This document shows, piece after piece, positions 45,267 to 53,586 of a stretch of 64,000 nt of DNA. The notes under the pieces are model-generated. The model saw only the letters and a list, made by a program, of their open reading frames with translations, had not been told where the DNA came from and did no database searches. Source of the DNA: Geodermatophilus telluris (GTDB lineage Bacteria; Actinomycetota; Actinomycetes; Mycobacteriales; Geodermatophilaceae); the NCBI RefSeq assembly GCF_900102745.1, contig NZ_FMZF01000001.1:930001-994000 (forward strand), in the 5' to 3' direction. The translations under genes were made by a program, and so were the position numbers. Positions within the stretch are counted from its first letter, which is position 1; every line of letters starts with the position of its first letter.

Positions 45267-45294
45267 GACGACGTGTCGTCACCTCCAAACTATG
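45267..45294 (-). promoter_or_regulatory. Palindrome and -10 upstream of the mycofactocin SDR
   Basis: The 14-bp palindrome GACGACGTGTCGTC (45267-45280) lies 30 bp before the SDR start. CATAGT (45289-45294, minus strand) could be the -10 box. No clear -35 was found. The remainder of 45295-45465 holds only GC-rich palindromes such as GGGGGCGCCCCC at 45391-45402. Confidence 0.4.
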
Positions 45295-45465
45295 CGGATG
45301 GTGCGCAGGGAGCAATGGCCGGGGTGGCCGGACATCCCAGCGGACTGCCAGCCGCCGTCCCGCTGCCGGTCAGGGACGGCGACGACCCTCGGGGGCGCCC
45401 CCGTCCGGGCGCTCCGCGACCGCGGGGCGCCCGGGGAGGGGGTCCAGCCACCCCGGAGGTGTCCC

Positions 45466-45576
45466 GTGCTCACCCTCGCCGTCGTCGTCGCCCTGTTGCT
45501 GACCATGACGCTGGCCGACCTCGCGCCCGGCCTGCTGCCCGAGGGGTCGGGTGCGGTGGTGGCCCCGACCCGCTGA
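45466..45576 (+). CDS. Predicted 36-residue hydrophobic peptide
   Basis: A GTG at 45466 has a GGAGG site five bases upstream and opens a 36-codon frame. The product is one hydrophobic helix (LAVVVALLLTMTLADL) followed by a small polar tail. It ends six bases before the mftC stop, convergent. It is too short for standard calling, and no relative is known to me. Confidence 0.4.
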   Translation: MLTLAVVVALLLTMTLADLAPGLLPEGSGAVVAPTR

Positions 45577-45582
45577 GGCGCC

Positions 45583-46797
45583 TCAGCCGAGCCGGAGGCC
45601 CGCCAGCGGCGACTCGTCGCAGGTCTTGGCCGGGATCGACGGCATGCCCAGCAGCGTGGGCTGGCCGCGGACGGGGCCGGTGTGCGAGTGGTCGAGGTGG
45701 CTGCGCGGCGTGACCAGGTCGAGGTCGCGCGCGGCCAGGGCGGACTCGCCGTACCCCTGCACGCACTCGGGGTCGGGACCGTCCAGCGGCAGGCCGGTGA
45801 AGAACTTGGCCGCCATGCAGCCGCCGCGGCAGGCGTCGAAGTGCGCGCACTTCGTGCACGCGCCGCCGGTCTGCGGGCTGCGCAGCTCCTGGAAGAGGTC
45901 CGACTGCTGCCAGACCCGCTGGAAGCCGCCCTCGCCGCGCACGTTGCCGGCGAGGAACTGCTCGTGGATGGCGAACGGGCAGGCGTAGACGTCGCCGACC
46001 GGGTCGATGAGGCAGACCACCCGCCCGGCGCCGCAGAGGTTGAGGCCCGGCAGCGCCTCGCCGTAGGCCGACAGGTGGAAGAACGAGTCGCCGGTGAGCA
46101 CCCGGTCGCCGTTGGCCAGCAGCCAGGCGTAGAGCTCGCGCTGCTGGGCCTGGGTGGGGTGCAGCTGGTCCCACACGTCGGCGCCGCGGCCCGACGGGCG
46201 CAGCCGGGTGATCCGCAGCTGCGCGCCGTAGCGGTCGGTCAGCGCCCGGAACTCGTCGAGCTGGGAGACGTTCTCCCGCGTCACGACGACGGAGACCTTG
46301 AAGTCCTTCATCCCCGCCTCGGCGAGGTTCTCCAGCGCCTGCGTCGCGGTCGCGAACGAGCCGGTGCCGCGGACCCGGTCGTTGACCTCGGCGGTGGCGC
46401 CGTCGAGGGAGATCTGCACGTCGACGTAGTCGGTGGCCGCGAGCTGCCGTGCCCGCGCCCGGTCCAGCTTGACGCCGTTGGTGGAGAACTTCACGCCGAC
46501 GTCGTGGCCGATGGCGTAGTCGAGCAGGTGCCAGAAGTCCGGCCGCACCGTGGGCTCGCCGCCGCCGACGTTGACGTAGAAGACCTGCATGCGCTGCAGC
46601 TCGTCGATGACGCCCTCGGCCTCCGCGGTGGAGAGCTCCCGCGGGTCCCGCCGTCCCGAGGAGGACAGGCAGTGCACGCACGCCAGGTTGCAGGCGTAGG
46701 TGAGCTCCCAGGTCAGGCAGATCGGGGCGTCGAGGCCGTACTCGAACTGGTCGACCAGCCGGCCGCCGGTCGGACGCTGGGGGACGACGGCGGTCAC
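45583..46797 (-). CDS. mftC: Mycofactocin radical SAM maturase MftC
   Basis: This 404-residue radical SAM enzyme has the cluster motif CNLACVHC at residues 36-43. GGGEPTVRPDF, STNGVKLDR and SLDGATAEVNDRVRG follow, then a SPASM domain with many cysteines (CGAGRVVC, YACPF, CTKCAHFDACRGGC). It decarboxylates and crosslinks the Val-Tyr end of MftA to form the pyrrolidinone precursor. The GTG start overlaps the mftB stop (GTGA). No mftD follows; the next gene is convergent. Confidence 0.95.
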   Translation of the reverse strand: MTAVVPQRPTGGRLVDQFEYGLDAPICLTWELTYACNLACVHCLSSSGRRDPRELSTAEAEGVIDELQRMQVFYVNVGGGEPTVRPDFWHLLDYAIGHDVGVKFSTNGVKLDRARARQLAATDYVDVQISLDGATAEVNDRVRGTGSFATATQALENLAEAGMKDFKVSVVVTRENVSQLDEFRALTDRYGAQLRITRLRPSGRGADVWDQLHPTQAQQRELYAWLLANGDRVLTGDSFFHLSAYGEALPGLNLCGAGRVVCLIDPVGDVYACPFAIHEQFLAGNVRGEGGFQRVWQQSDLFQELRSPQTGGACTKCAHFDACRGGCMAAKFFTGLPLDGPDPECVQGYGESALAARDLDLVTPRSHLDHSHTGPVRGQPTLLGMPSIPAKTCDESPLAGLRLG

Positions 46798-47090
46798 AGG
46801 GACTCCCGGGGTTCGATCATGTTCGAGCGGGCGAGGTCGGCGAGCGCGCGGAGGTAGGCGGGCCGCTGGGCCTCGGGGACGCCGCACGCGACGAGGGTCG
46901 CGTCGGCGCTCGGGTGGTCGGCCAGCGTCTCCACGACGGTGACCAGCGTCTTCGACTTGAGGAACGACAGCTTCCGGTTGCCGAAGTGGTAGACGAGCGC
47001 CCCGAAGGGCTCCGGCCGCAGCGCGACCGACCGGGCGCGCCGCCAGGGCAGCGCCGGGTCGAACACGGCGGCGGCCGGAGCGGAGGTCAC
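46794..47090 (-). CDS. mftB: Mycofactocin peptide chaperone MftB
   Basis: This 98-residue protein is a PqqD-like RiPP recognition element. The core reads ALRPEPFGALVYHFGNRKLSFLKSKTLVTVVETLADHPS, of which the key marks are RPEPFGALVYHFG and LSFLKS, followed by a C-terminal helix with LARSNMIEPRESL. It binds the MftA leader and delivers it to MftC. I use GTG at 47090; an in-frame GTG at 47117, inside mftA, is the alternative. Neither has a clear ribosome site, suggesting translation coupled to mftA. Confidence 0.9.
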   Translation of the reverse strand: MTSAPAAAVFDPALPWRRARSVALRPEPFGALVYHFGNRKLSFLKSKTLVTVVETLADHPSADATLVACGVPEAQRPAYLRALADLARSNMIEPRESL

Positions 47091-47101
47091 CGCGGCGACC
47101 G

Positions 47102-47224
47102 TCAGTAGACGCCGCACATGCCGTCGATGGAGACCTCCTCGACGAGGGACTCCTCGACCAGCACCTCCTCGGTCGCGGCGATCGGGGTCTCGGCCTGCGT
47201 CTCGGTCTGGGTCGTCTCGGGCAT
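47102..47224 (-). CDS. mftA: Mycofactocin precursor peptide MftA
   Basis: The 40-residue peptide has an acidic, threonine-rich leader (PETTQTETQAETP; VLVEESLVEEVS) and ends in the invariant IDGMCGVY. The terminal Val-Tyr is the part converted into mycofactocin. The ATG at 47224 has a GGAGG site seven bases upstream. mftB and mftC follow directly, and mftR is divergent. Confidence 0.96.
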   Translation of the reverse strand: MPETTQTETQAETPIAATEEVLVEESLVEEVSIDGMCGVY

Positions 47225-47261
47225 GCGGACCTCCGGGTTCCGGGGGACGGGGATGGCGAGG

Positions 47262-47312
47262 ACGTTAGAGACACCGGGTGCCACCGGCAAGCGCGCCCGT
47301 GTCCCCGGTCAC
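47262..47312 (-). promoter_or_regulatory. mftA promoter and CRP-like site in the mftA-mftR gap
   Basis: On the minus strand TTGCCG (47285-47290) and TAACGT (47262-47267) are 17 bp apart, a plausible mftA promoter with a short leader. Just upstream, GTGTCCCCGGTCAC (47299-47312) is one base from a perfect GTGA-N6-TCAC site. An MftR operator is expected in this 147-bp gap, but I could not identify one. Confidence 0.55.
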
Positions 47313-47371
47313 GGTCCCCCGTCCGGTCGGTCGGGGCACCCCTCCCCGACCGGGTGGGACAGGATGGGGAC

Positions 47372-48022
47372 GTGAGCACGCCGCTGCGCCGAGCCGTCGC
47401 CGTCGTCCCCCGGCCCGGCCCGGCCACCCCGCGCGCCGTCGGCGGCGTCCGGGCGGCGACCCGCGCCCGCATCGAGCAGGCGGCGCTGGAGCTGTTCACC
47501 GCGGCGGGCTTCGAGCAGGTGACGATCGAGGAGATCGCGGCGGCCGCGCACACCAGCCGGCGCACCTTCTTCCGGCACGTCGGCGGCAAGGCCGACGCCG
47601 TCTGGGGCGACTTCGCCGGGCACGTCGACCGGCTGGCGCGGCTGCTCGGGGCGGCCGGCGACGACGTGCCGGTGCTGCCCGCCGTCTTCGGCGCCTACGT
47701 CGAGGTCAACGACTACGCCGACGCCGACCTGCCGCTGCTGCGCCAGCGGATGCGGCTGATCCTCACCGAGCCGGCGCTGCTGGCGCACTCGCAGGTGCGC
47801 TACGCCGACATCGACCGGGTGGTGGCCGACTACGTGGCCCGCCGCTGCGGCCAGGACCCGGCGGCGCTGCTGCCGCGGATGGTGGCCACGGCGACCCGCG
47901 CGGCGGCCACCACCGCGTTCGAGGTGTGGCTCGCCGACGGGTCGGCCTCCCTCGCCGACACGCTGCGCGCCGCGTTCGACCAGCTCGCCGGCGGGTTCCC
48001 GCAGCTGCGCGCCCGGGCCTGA
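47372..48022 (+). CDS. mftR: Mycofactocin system TetR regulator MftR
   Basis: This 216-residue TetR-family protein has RARIEQAALELFTAAGFEQVTIEEIAAAAHTSRRTFFRHVGGKADAVWGDF in its DNA-binding part; the key helix is TSRRTFFRHVGGKA. A ligand domain follows. It is divergent from mftA, as in mycobacteria, where MftR represses the mft genes and responds to long-chain acyl-CoAs. The GTG at 47372 has a GGGGA site. It runs toward a convergent PLP enzyme gene. Confidence 0.9.
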   Translation: MSTPLRRAVAVVPRPGPATPRAVGGVRAATRARIEQAALELFTAAGFEQVTIEEIAAAAHTSRRTFFRHVGGKADAVWGDFAGHVDRLARLLGAAGDDVPVLPAVFGAYVEVNDYADADLPLLRQRMRLILTEPALLAHSQVRYADIDRVVADYVARRCGQDPAALLPRMVATATRAAATTAFEVWLADGSASLADTLRAAFDQLAGGFPQLRARA

Positions 48023-48024
48023 CG

Positions 48025-48052
48025 CCACCCGCTCGCGGACGCCCCCGGGTGG
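48025..48052. terminator. Weak hairpin between convergent mftR and PLP gene
   Basis: CCACCCG (48025-48031) and CGGGTGG (48046-48052) can pair over a 14-base loop between the two stop codons. The signal is modest. Confidence 0.4.
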
Positions 48053-48053
48053 G

Positions 48054-49268
48054 TCACCCCTCCGGTACCGCGCGCAGGCCCTCGAGCAGCCGGTCGACGT
48101 CGGAGTCGTCGGTGTAGGGCGCCATCCCCACGCGCAGCCCGCCGGTGTCGCCGAGCCCGAGCCGCCGGGAGGCCTCGATCGCGTAGAAGCTGCCCGCCGG
48201 GGCGTTCACGCCGCGGGCGGCCAGCGCGCGGGACACCTCGGCGGCCGGCCGGTCGGCCCAGGTGAGCAGCAGGGTCGGCGTGCGGTGCCGGGCGCGCGAC
48301 CACAGCGTGACGCCGGGCAGCTCCCCGACGGCGTCCTCGACGCGCCGGCGCAGCCGGTCCTCGTGCGCCTCGACGGCGGCCAGGCCCGCGACCAGCCGGG
48401 AGCGCCGGTCGCCGTCGGTCCCGCCGAGCGCGGCCAGGTAGTCGACCGCCGCCGTCGTGCCGGCGAGCAGCTCGTAGGGCAGCGTGCCCAGCTCGAAGCG
48501 CTCGGGGACGGCGTCGGTCGAGGGCAGCAGCTTGTCCGGGTGCAGCGTCTCCAGCAGCGCCGGCGCCGCGACGACGCAGCCCAGGTGGGGCCCGAGGAAC
48601 TTGTAGGGCGAGCAGGCGTAGAGGTCGGCGCCGAGCGCGGCGACGTCCACCGCCGCGTGCGCGGTCAGGTGCACGCCGTCGACGTAGGCCAGCGCGCCCG
48701 CCTCGTGCGCCAGCGCGGTGAGCGCCGGGACGTCGGGCCGGGTGCCGATCAGGTTGGACGCGCCGGTGACGGCCACCAGCCGGGTGCGGTCGGTGAGCAC
48801 CGCGGCGACGGCCTCGGGCGTCAGCTCGCCGGTGGCCGGGTCGAGGTCGGCCCAGCGGACGGTGGCCCCGCGCGCGGCGGCGGCCTGCACCCACGGCCGG
48901 ACGTTGGCGTCGTGGTCGAGGCGGGTCACCACCACCTCGTCGCCGGGGCCCCACCCGGCGGCCAGCGCGCGGGACAGGTCGTAGGTCAGCTGGGTCATCG
49001 ACCGGCCGAAGACGACGCCGCCGGGGTCGCCGCCGACCAGGTCGGCCACCGCGGCCCGGGCGGCCACCACGACGGCGTCGGCGGTGCGCTCCGCCTCGGT
49101 CACCGAGCCGCGGTTGGCGATCGGCGAGCCGAGCGTGGCCGCCACGGCGTGCGCGACCTGGCGCGGGACCTGGGAGCCGCCCGGCCCGTCGAAGTGCGCG
49201 GCACCGGCCCGCAGCGCGGGGAAGTCCGCCCGGACGGCGGCGACGTCGTAGGTCGTGGCTGTGGTCAC
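48054..49268 (-). CDS. Aminotransferase class V / cysteine desulfurase-like protein
   Basis: This 404-residue fold-type I PLP enzyme has HFDGPGGSQVPRQV, TRLDHDANVRPW, YVDGVHLTAHAAVDVAALGAD and the PLP lysine in CSPYKFLGPHLG. It belongs to the cysteine-desulfurase-like subgroup whose function is not established. No active-site cysteine loop typical of IscS is evident. It is divergent from the methanol dehydrogenase gene and convergent with mftR. Confidence 0.82.
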   Translation of the reverse strand: MTTATTYDVAAVRADFPALRAGAAHFDGPGGSQVPRQVAHAVAATLGSPIANRGSVTEAERTADAVVVAARAAVADLVGGDPGGVVFGRSMTQLTYDLSRALAAGWGPGDEVVVTRLDHDANVRPWVQAAAARGATVRWADLDPATGELTPEAVAAVLTDRTRLVAVTGASNLIGTRPDVPALTALAHEAGALAYVDGVHLTAHAAVDVAALGADLYACSPYKFLGPHLGCVVAAPALLETLHPDKLLPSTDAVPERFELGTLPYELLAGTTAAVDYLAALGGTDGDRRSRLVAGLAAVEAHEDRLRRRVEDAVGELPGVTLWSRARHRTPTLLLTWADRPAAEVSRALAARGVNAPAGSFYAIEASRRLGLGDTGGLRVGMAPYTDDSDVDRLLEGLRAVPEG

Positions 49269-49461
49269 CCCCGCAGCATGCCCGGCCCCCTCCCGGACCA
49301 GGGGCCGAGGGCCCTGGCCGGTCGGGCAGGGGCACCTGACCGGACGGTCCGACCTGCTCCTCCGGACGGCCGGTTCCTCCCGCCGAGGCCTGCCGGTGGG
49401 GGGAACGGCGCTCGTACCGTCCGCGCCGACGGCACCGCTGGCAGACGGAAGGACCCCTCCC

Positions 49462-50754
49462 ATGCAGGTCGAAGAACTCCTCAAGCCCTTCCCCATCAAG
49501 GAGTTCCACCCGTTCCCGCGGGCCCTCATGGGCCCCGGCGCGCACGAGATCATCGGTCCCGAGGCGCTCAAGCTGGGCTTCAAGAAGACGCTGATCATGA
49601 CGTCGGGCCTGCGCGGGTCGAACATCGTCGAGAAGATCGCCGAGTCGATGCGCTACCACGGGCTCGAGGTCGTCGTCTACGACAAGGTGGAGTCCAACCC
49701 CAAGGACTACAACGTCATGGACGCCGTCGCGCTGTACCAGGAGAACCAGTGCGACAGCTTCGTCTCCATCGGCGGCGGCTCCAGCCACGACGCCTGCAAG
49801 GGCGCGCGCATCTCGGTCGCCCACGACGGCCGCAGCGTCAACGAGTTCGAGGGCTTCAACCAGTCGGAGAACCCGAAGAACCCGCCGCACATCGCCGTCT
49901 CGACGACGGCCGGCACCGGCTCGGAGACCTCCTGGGCCTACGTCATCACCGACACCACGACCGACCCGGACAACCCGCACAAGTACGTCGCCTTCGACGA
50001 CCACTGCCTGGCCACGCTGGCGATCGACGACCCGGTCCTCTACTTCGACTGCCCGATCGACTACACCGCGCAGTGCGGCTTCGACGTCCTCGCGCACGCC
50101 AGCGAGCCCTACGTGTCCCGGCTGGACTTCCCGCCGTCGCTGGGCAACGCGCTCTACGCGATCAAGCTGACCAACCAGCACCTGCGCCAGGCGGTGTGGA
50201 ACGGCCAGGACCTCGGCGGCCGGCAGGGGATGATGTACGCCCAGTACATCGCCGCGCAGGCCTTCAACTCCGGCGGCCTGGGGATCATCCACTCGATCAG
50301 CCACGCGGTGAGCGCCTTCTACGACACCCACCACGGGCTGAACAACGCGGTCGCGCTGCCCCGCGTCTGGGCGTTCAACATGCCCACGCAGTACCAGCGC
50401 TTCGCCGACATCGCCGAGGCCATGGGCGTGGACACCCACGGCATGACCGCCCCGCAGGCCGCCGACGCCGCCCTGGCCGCCGCGATCCGGCTGCTGCGCG
50501 ACGTGGGCATCCCGGAGAAGTTCACCGACGTCACCCAGGACAGCTACTCCAAGAACCGGCTGGGCCAGGGGCCGACGACGTTCTACGAGCAGGCCACCGT
50601 CATCAAGGGCGACGACACCGACGTCGACCGGATCACCCACCACGTGCTCGGCGACGCCTGCACCCCGGGCAACGCCAAGGAGTGCACCTTCGAGACCGTC
50701 CGGCCGGTGGTCGAGCACTGCATGAACGGCGACCTCGACGACCTCCTGTCCTGA
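49462..50754 (+). CDS. mdo: NDMA-dependent (mycofactocin-linked) methanol dehydrogenase
   Basis: This 430-residue group III iron/zinc-type alcohol dehydrogenase has the NAD site FVSIGGGSSHDACKG and STTAGTGSETSWAY. Metal ligands are in CGFDVLAHASEP, IIHSISHAVS and YDTHHGLNNA. The sequence closely resembles the decameric actinobacterial methanol:NDMA oxidoreductases, which hold NADP tightly and depend on mycofactocin in vivo. It oxidises methanol and other primary alcohols, perhaps also formaldehyde. The AT content of its codons is slightly higher than neighbours. A strong hairpin follows the stop. Confidence 0.93.
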   Translation: MQVEELLKPFPIKEFHPFPRALMGPGAHEIIGPEALKLGFKKTLIMTSGLRGSNIVEKIAESMRYHGLEVVVYDKVESNPKDYNVMDAVALYQENQCDSFVSIGGGSSHDACKGARISVAHDGRSVNEFEGFNQSENPKNPPHIAVSTTAGTGSETSWAYVITDTTTDPDNPHKYVAFDDHCLATLAIDDPVLYFDCPIDYTAQCGFDVLAHASEPYVSRLDFPPSLGNALYAIKLTNQHLRQAVWNGQDLGGRQGMMYAQYIAAQAFNSGGLGIIHSISHAVSAFYDTHHGLNNAVALPRVWAFNMPTQYQRFADIAEAMGVDTHGMTAPQAADAALAAAIRLLRDVGIPEKFTDVTQDSYSKNRLGQGPTTFYEQATVIKGDDTDVDRITHHVLGDACTPGNAKECTFETVRPVVEHCMNGDLDDLLS

Positions 50755-50764
50755 CCGACCCACC

Positions 50765-50799
50765 GGAGGGGCGGGGTGGCCGTGCCATCCCGCCCCTCC
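50765..50799 (+). terminator. Strong stem-loop between mdo and the MoxR gene
   Basis: Sixteen-base arms (50765-50780 and 50784-50799) pair with one G-U around a CGT loop. It occupies most of the 73-bp gap before the MoxR start. It probably ends most mdo transcripts or stabilises them, so that the accessory genes are expressed at a lower level. Confidence 0.75.
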
Positions 50800-50827
50800 C
50801 CCGCACCTCCCCGCCCGAGGAGCCTCG

Positions 50828-52075
50828 TTGAGCGTGCAGCCCGTCCCCGCCGACCCCGCGCCGGCCGACTTCGACAGCCCCGACGACGTCGCCCGCGCGT
50901 TCGCCGAGCAGGGGTACATCACCGACCGGCGGCTGGCGACGACGACGTTCGTCATGAGCCGCCTGGCCAAGCCGCTGCTGCTCGAGGGCCCGGCCGGCGT
51001 CGGCAAGACCGAGCTGGCCAAGACGCTGGCCGCGGCCACCGGCCGCCGGCTGCTGCGCCTGCAGTGCTACGAGGGCCAGGACGAGACCAAGGCGCTCTAC
51101 GAGTGGGACTACGGCAAGCAGCTGCTCTACACGCAGATCCTGCGGGAGAAGACCGCGCAGCTGCTGGCCGACACCGACACCCTCGAGGCGGCGGTCGACC
51201 GGGTGGCCGGCGCCGACAGCGCGTTCTTCAACGAGCGGTTCCTCGCGCCCCGGCCGCTGCTGGAGGCCATCCGGTCGGAGGAGCCGGTGGTGCTGCTGGT
51301 CGACGAGGTCGACCGCGCCGACGAGGCGCTGGAGGCGGTGCTGCTGGAGATGCTCGCCGAGTACCAGGTCTCGGTGCCCGAGCTCGGCACCTTCGTGGCC
51401 GAGACGCCGCCCTACGTCGTGCTCACCTCGAACAACACCCGCGACCTGTCGGCGGCCCTCAAGCGCCGCTGCCTGCACCTGTTCCTCGAGTACCCCGACG
51501 CCGACCGCGAGCTGGAGATCCTGCGGTCGAAGCGGACGGGGCTGGGCGACGCCGCGGCGCGGCGGCTGGTCGACGTCGTGCGCGGCCTGCGCGGCCTGGA
51601 CCTGCGCAAGGCGCCGAGCATCTCCGAGACCATCGACTGGGCCCGGACGCTGGCGGTGCTCGGCGTCAGCGAGCTCGACGCCGACGTCCTGGCCGACACG
51701 GTGTCCGTCGTCGCCAAGTACGAGCGCGACGTCGAGCGCTCCCGGCAGGCGCTGCCGCGGCTGGTCGACCCCAACGCGACCGTGCCGGCCGCGCTGGAGC
51801 ACGGGCACACCCACGCGCACGGGTCGCACACCCACGGCGGGCACACCCACGACCACGGGGACCACGGGGACCACGCCCACGCGGAGCACGGCCACCCCGC
51901 CGACGACGGCCGCCGGGTGCGGGCGGCGAAGGACACCCCCGGCCGGCACGACGACTCCTTCGGCGCCCGCGGTGGCCCGGCGGACGCCCCGGCCGCCCCG
52001 AAGCAGGTCCGGGCCGGGCAGGGCGCGCGGTCGTTCCCCGGCAACCGCGGTGGCGCGCGGCGCCGGCCGGTCTGA
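50828..52075 (+). CDS. MoxR family AAA+ ATPase with histidine-rich C-terminal region
   Basis: This 415-residue ATPase has Walker A GPAGVGKT at residues 54-61, Walker B VVLLVDEVDRAD near 156-167, the TSNNTRDLS sensor 1 and an arginine-rich KRRCLHLFLEYPD. After about residue 322 comes an unusual stretch (to about 356) with some fifteen histidines in HGH, HTH and HDHGDH repeats, then a basic disordered tail. MoxR ATPases act with VWA proteins to insert metals or cofactors. The TTG start has a GAGGAG site. It overlaps the VWA gene by one base. Confidence 0.9.
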   Translation: MSVQPVPADPAPADFDSPDDVARAFAEQGYITDRRLATTTFVMSRLAKPLLLEGPAGVGKTELAKTLAAATGRRLLRLQCYEGQDETKALYEWDYGKQLLYTQILREKTAQLLADTDTLEAAVDRVAGADSAFFNERFLAPRPLLEAIRSEEPVVLLVDEVDRADEALEAVLLEMLAEYQVSVPELGTFVAETPPYVVLTSNNTRDLSAALKRRCLHLFLEYPDADRELEILRSKRTGLGDAAARRLVDVVRGLRGLDLRKAPSISETIDWARTLAVLGVSELDADVLADTVSVVAKYERDVERSRQALPRLVDPNATVPAALEHGHTHAHGSHTHGGHTHDHGDHGDHAHAEHGHPADDGRRVRAAKDTPGRHDDSFGARGGPADAPAAPKQVRAGQGARSFPGNRGGARRRPV

Positions 52076-53586
52076 TGGAGGCGGCGCTGCACCGGTTCGT
52101 CCGGCTGCTGCGGCTGCGCGGGATGCGGGTCTCCACCGCGGAGGCCGTGGACGCCTTCGCCGCCGCGGCGGCCGTCGGGGTGCGCGACCGGGCGGCCCTG
52201 GAGGCGGCGCTGGGCGCGGCGCTGCTCAAGGACCGCCGGGACGCCGAGGTCTTCGCCGACACCTTCGCCCGGTTCTTCTCGCTGCGTCCGGTGGTGGAGG
52301 ACGCCGAGGGGCACGGGCACGCGCACGACGACCTCGAGGACACCGGCGAGCTCACCCGGATGACGTGGTCGCCGGAGCCGCCCACCGACGTCCAGGAGGG
52401 GCACAGCCACGGCAAGCCGGTCGACATCCGCGACTTCTTCCGGCCCGAGGACCTCGCCGCGCAGTACAACCTGCACCAGGAGGCGAACAAGCTCGACCTG
52501 GCCTCGCTGACCGAGCAGATCGTGCTGTCCTCGGAGAGCCCCGCCGGACCGGCGGACGACGCCCAGCAGGTGCAGCTGGAGGTGTCCCGGCTGCACGACC
52601 CCGGCCTGCCCGGCGACCTGGTGCGCGCCGGCGGCACCCCGATGGACGTCGAGCTGACCGTGGCCCAGCAGCAGGCGCTGCGCGACTGGCTGGCCGACCC
52701 GGTCGACGACCTCGACCCCGAGCTGGCCGAGGCACTGCGCCGCCAGCTGGCCGGGGTCATCGAGGACCTGCCCGAGCTGCTCGCCGCGCACCTGCAGAAG
52801 CTCGCCGAGATGACCGAGCTGGCCGTCGAGGAGCGCGAGCTGGCCCGGGCGCCGGTGGAGAAGGTCACCGAGGCCGAGCGGGCGCGGATCGAGGAGTCGC
52901 TGCGCCGGCTGGCCACCTCGCTGCACGGCGGGCTGACGCACAAGAAGCGCCAGTCGCCGCGCGGCCGGGTCGACGTCTCCCGCACGATGCGCCGCAACCT
53001 GCGCTACGACGGCGTCCCGTTCCGGCCGGTGACCACCCGGCTGGCCGAGGACAAGCCGCGGCTGGTCGTGGTGGCCGACGTGAGCCTGTCGGTGCGGACG
53101 ACGGCGCGCTTCAGCCTGCACGTGGTGCACGCGCTGCAGGACATGTTCGCCCAGGTGCGCACGTTCGCCTTCGTCGACGACGTCGTGGAGATCACCGACC
53201 TGTTCGACGAGCACCCCCTCGAGCACGCGCTGGGCCTGGTGTTCGGCGGGGACGTCGTCGACGTCGACGCCTCCAGCGACTACGGCACGGTGTTCGCGAC
53301 GCTGGCCGCCGACCACTCCGGCGCGTTCACCCGCCGCTCCACGCTGCTGGTCCTGGGCGACGGCCGCGGCAACGGCAACGCCCCGCGGCTCGACGTCTTC
53401 GGCGACCTGACCCGGCGGGTGCGCGAGACGATCTGGCTGACGCCGGAGCCGCAGTACTCCTGGGCGCTGGGTGGCTGCGACCTGCCCGCCTACGCCGAGT
53501 TCTGCGACCGGGTGGAGGTCATCCGCGACCACTCGGGGCTGGAGAGCTGGGCGACCGACGTCGTCACCCGGGCCTCCTCCCGCTGA
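52075..53586 (+). CDS. CoxE-like VWA domain protein
   Basis: This 503-residue protein has a helical N-terminal half with LRLRGMRVSTAEAVDAF and the RVDVSRTMRRNLRYDG motif of CoxE proteins. A C-terminal VWA domain has a near-canonical MIDAS, DVSLS at residue 335, and later DYGTVFATL and LLVLGDGRGNGN. Two short His patches (GHGHAHDD, GHSHGK) lie near residues 79 and 112. With the MoxR ATPase it forms a likely maturation pair for the neighbouring methanol dehydrogenase, or for CoxL. The ATG overlaps the MoxR stop (TGATG). Confidence 0.88.
   Translation: MEAALHRFVRLLRLRGMRVSTAEAVDAFAAAAAVGVRDRAALEAALGAALLKDRRDAEVFADTFARFFSLRPVVEDAEGHGHAHDDLEDTGELTRMTWSPEPPTDVQEGHSHGKPVDIRDFFRPEDLAAQYNLHQEANKLDLASLTEQIVLSSESPAGPADDAQQVQLEVSRLHDPGLPGDLVRAGGTPMDVELTVAQQQALRDWLADPVDDLDPELAEALRRQLAGVIEDLPELLAAHLQKLAEMTELAVEERELARAPVEKVTEAERARIEESLRRLATSLHGGLTHKKRQSPRGRVDVSRTMRRNLRYDGVPFRPVTTRLAEDKPRLVVVADVSLSVRTTARFSLHVVHALQDMFAQVRTFAFVDDVVEITDLFDEHPLEHALGLVFGGDVVDVDASSDYGTVFATLAADHSGAFTRRSTLLVLGDGRGNGNAPRLDVFGDLTRRVRETIWLTPEPQYSWALGGCDLPAYAEFCDRVEVIRDHSGLESWATDVVTRASSR

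Noticed and set aside
45583-47589. A 668-codon frame fusing an N-terminal extension to MftC
   Set aside because: The extension overlaps mftB, mftA and mftR in the wrong frame. MftC has a proper GTG start overlapping the mftB stop.
51798-51896. His-codon run considered as a simple DNA repeat or CRISPR-like array
   Set aside because: Units are irregular and in frame inside a conserved gene, and there are no spacers. It is better explained as a histidine-rich protein segment.
50828-53586. Calling the MoxR/VWA pair coxD and coxE
   Set aside because: The domains fit, but they are 17 kb from coxSLM and directly follow the methanol dehydrogenase. The link to cox is possible but not shown, so no cox symbols were assigned.
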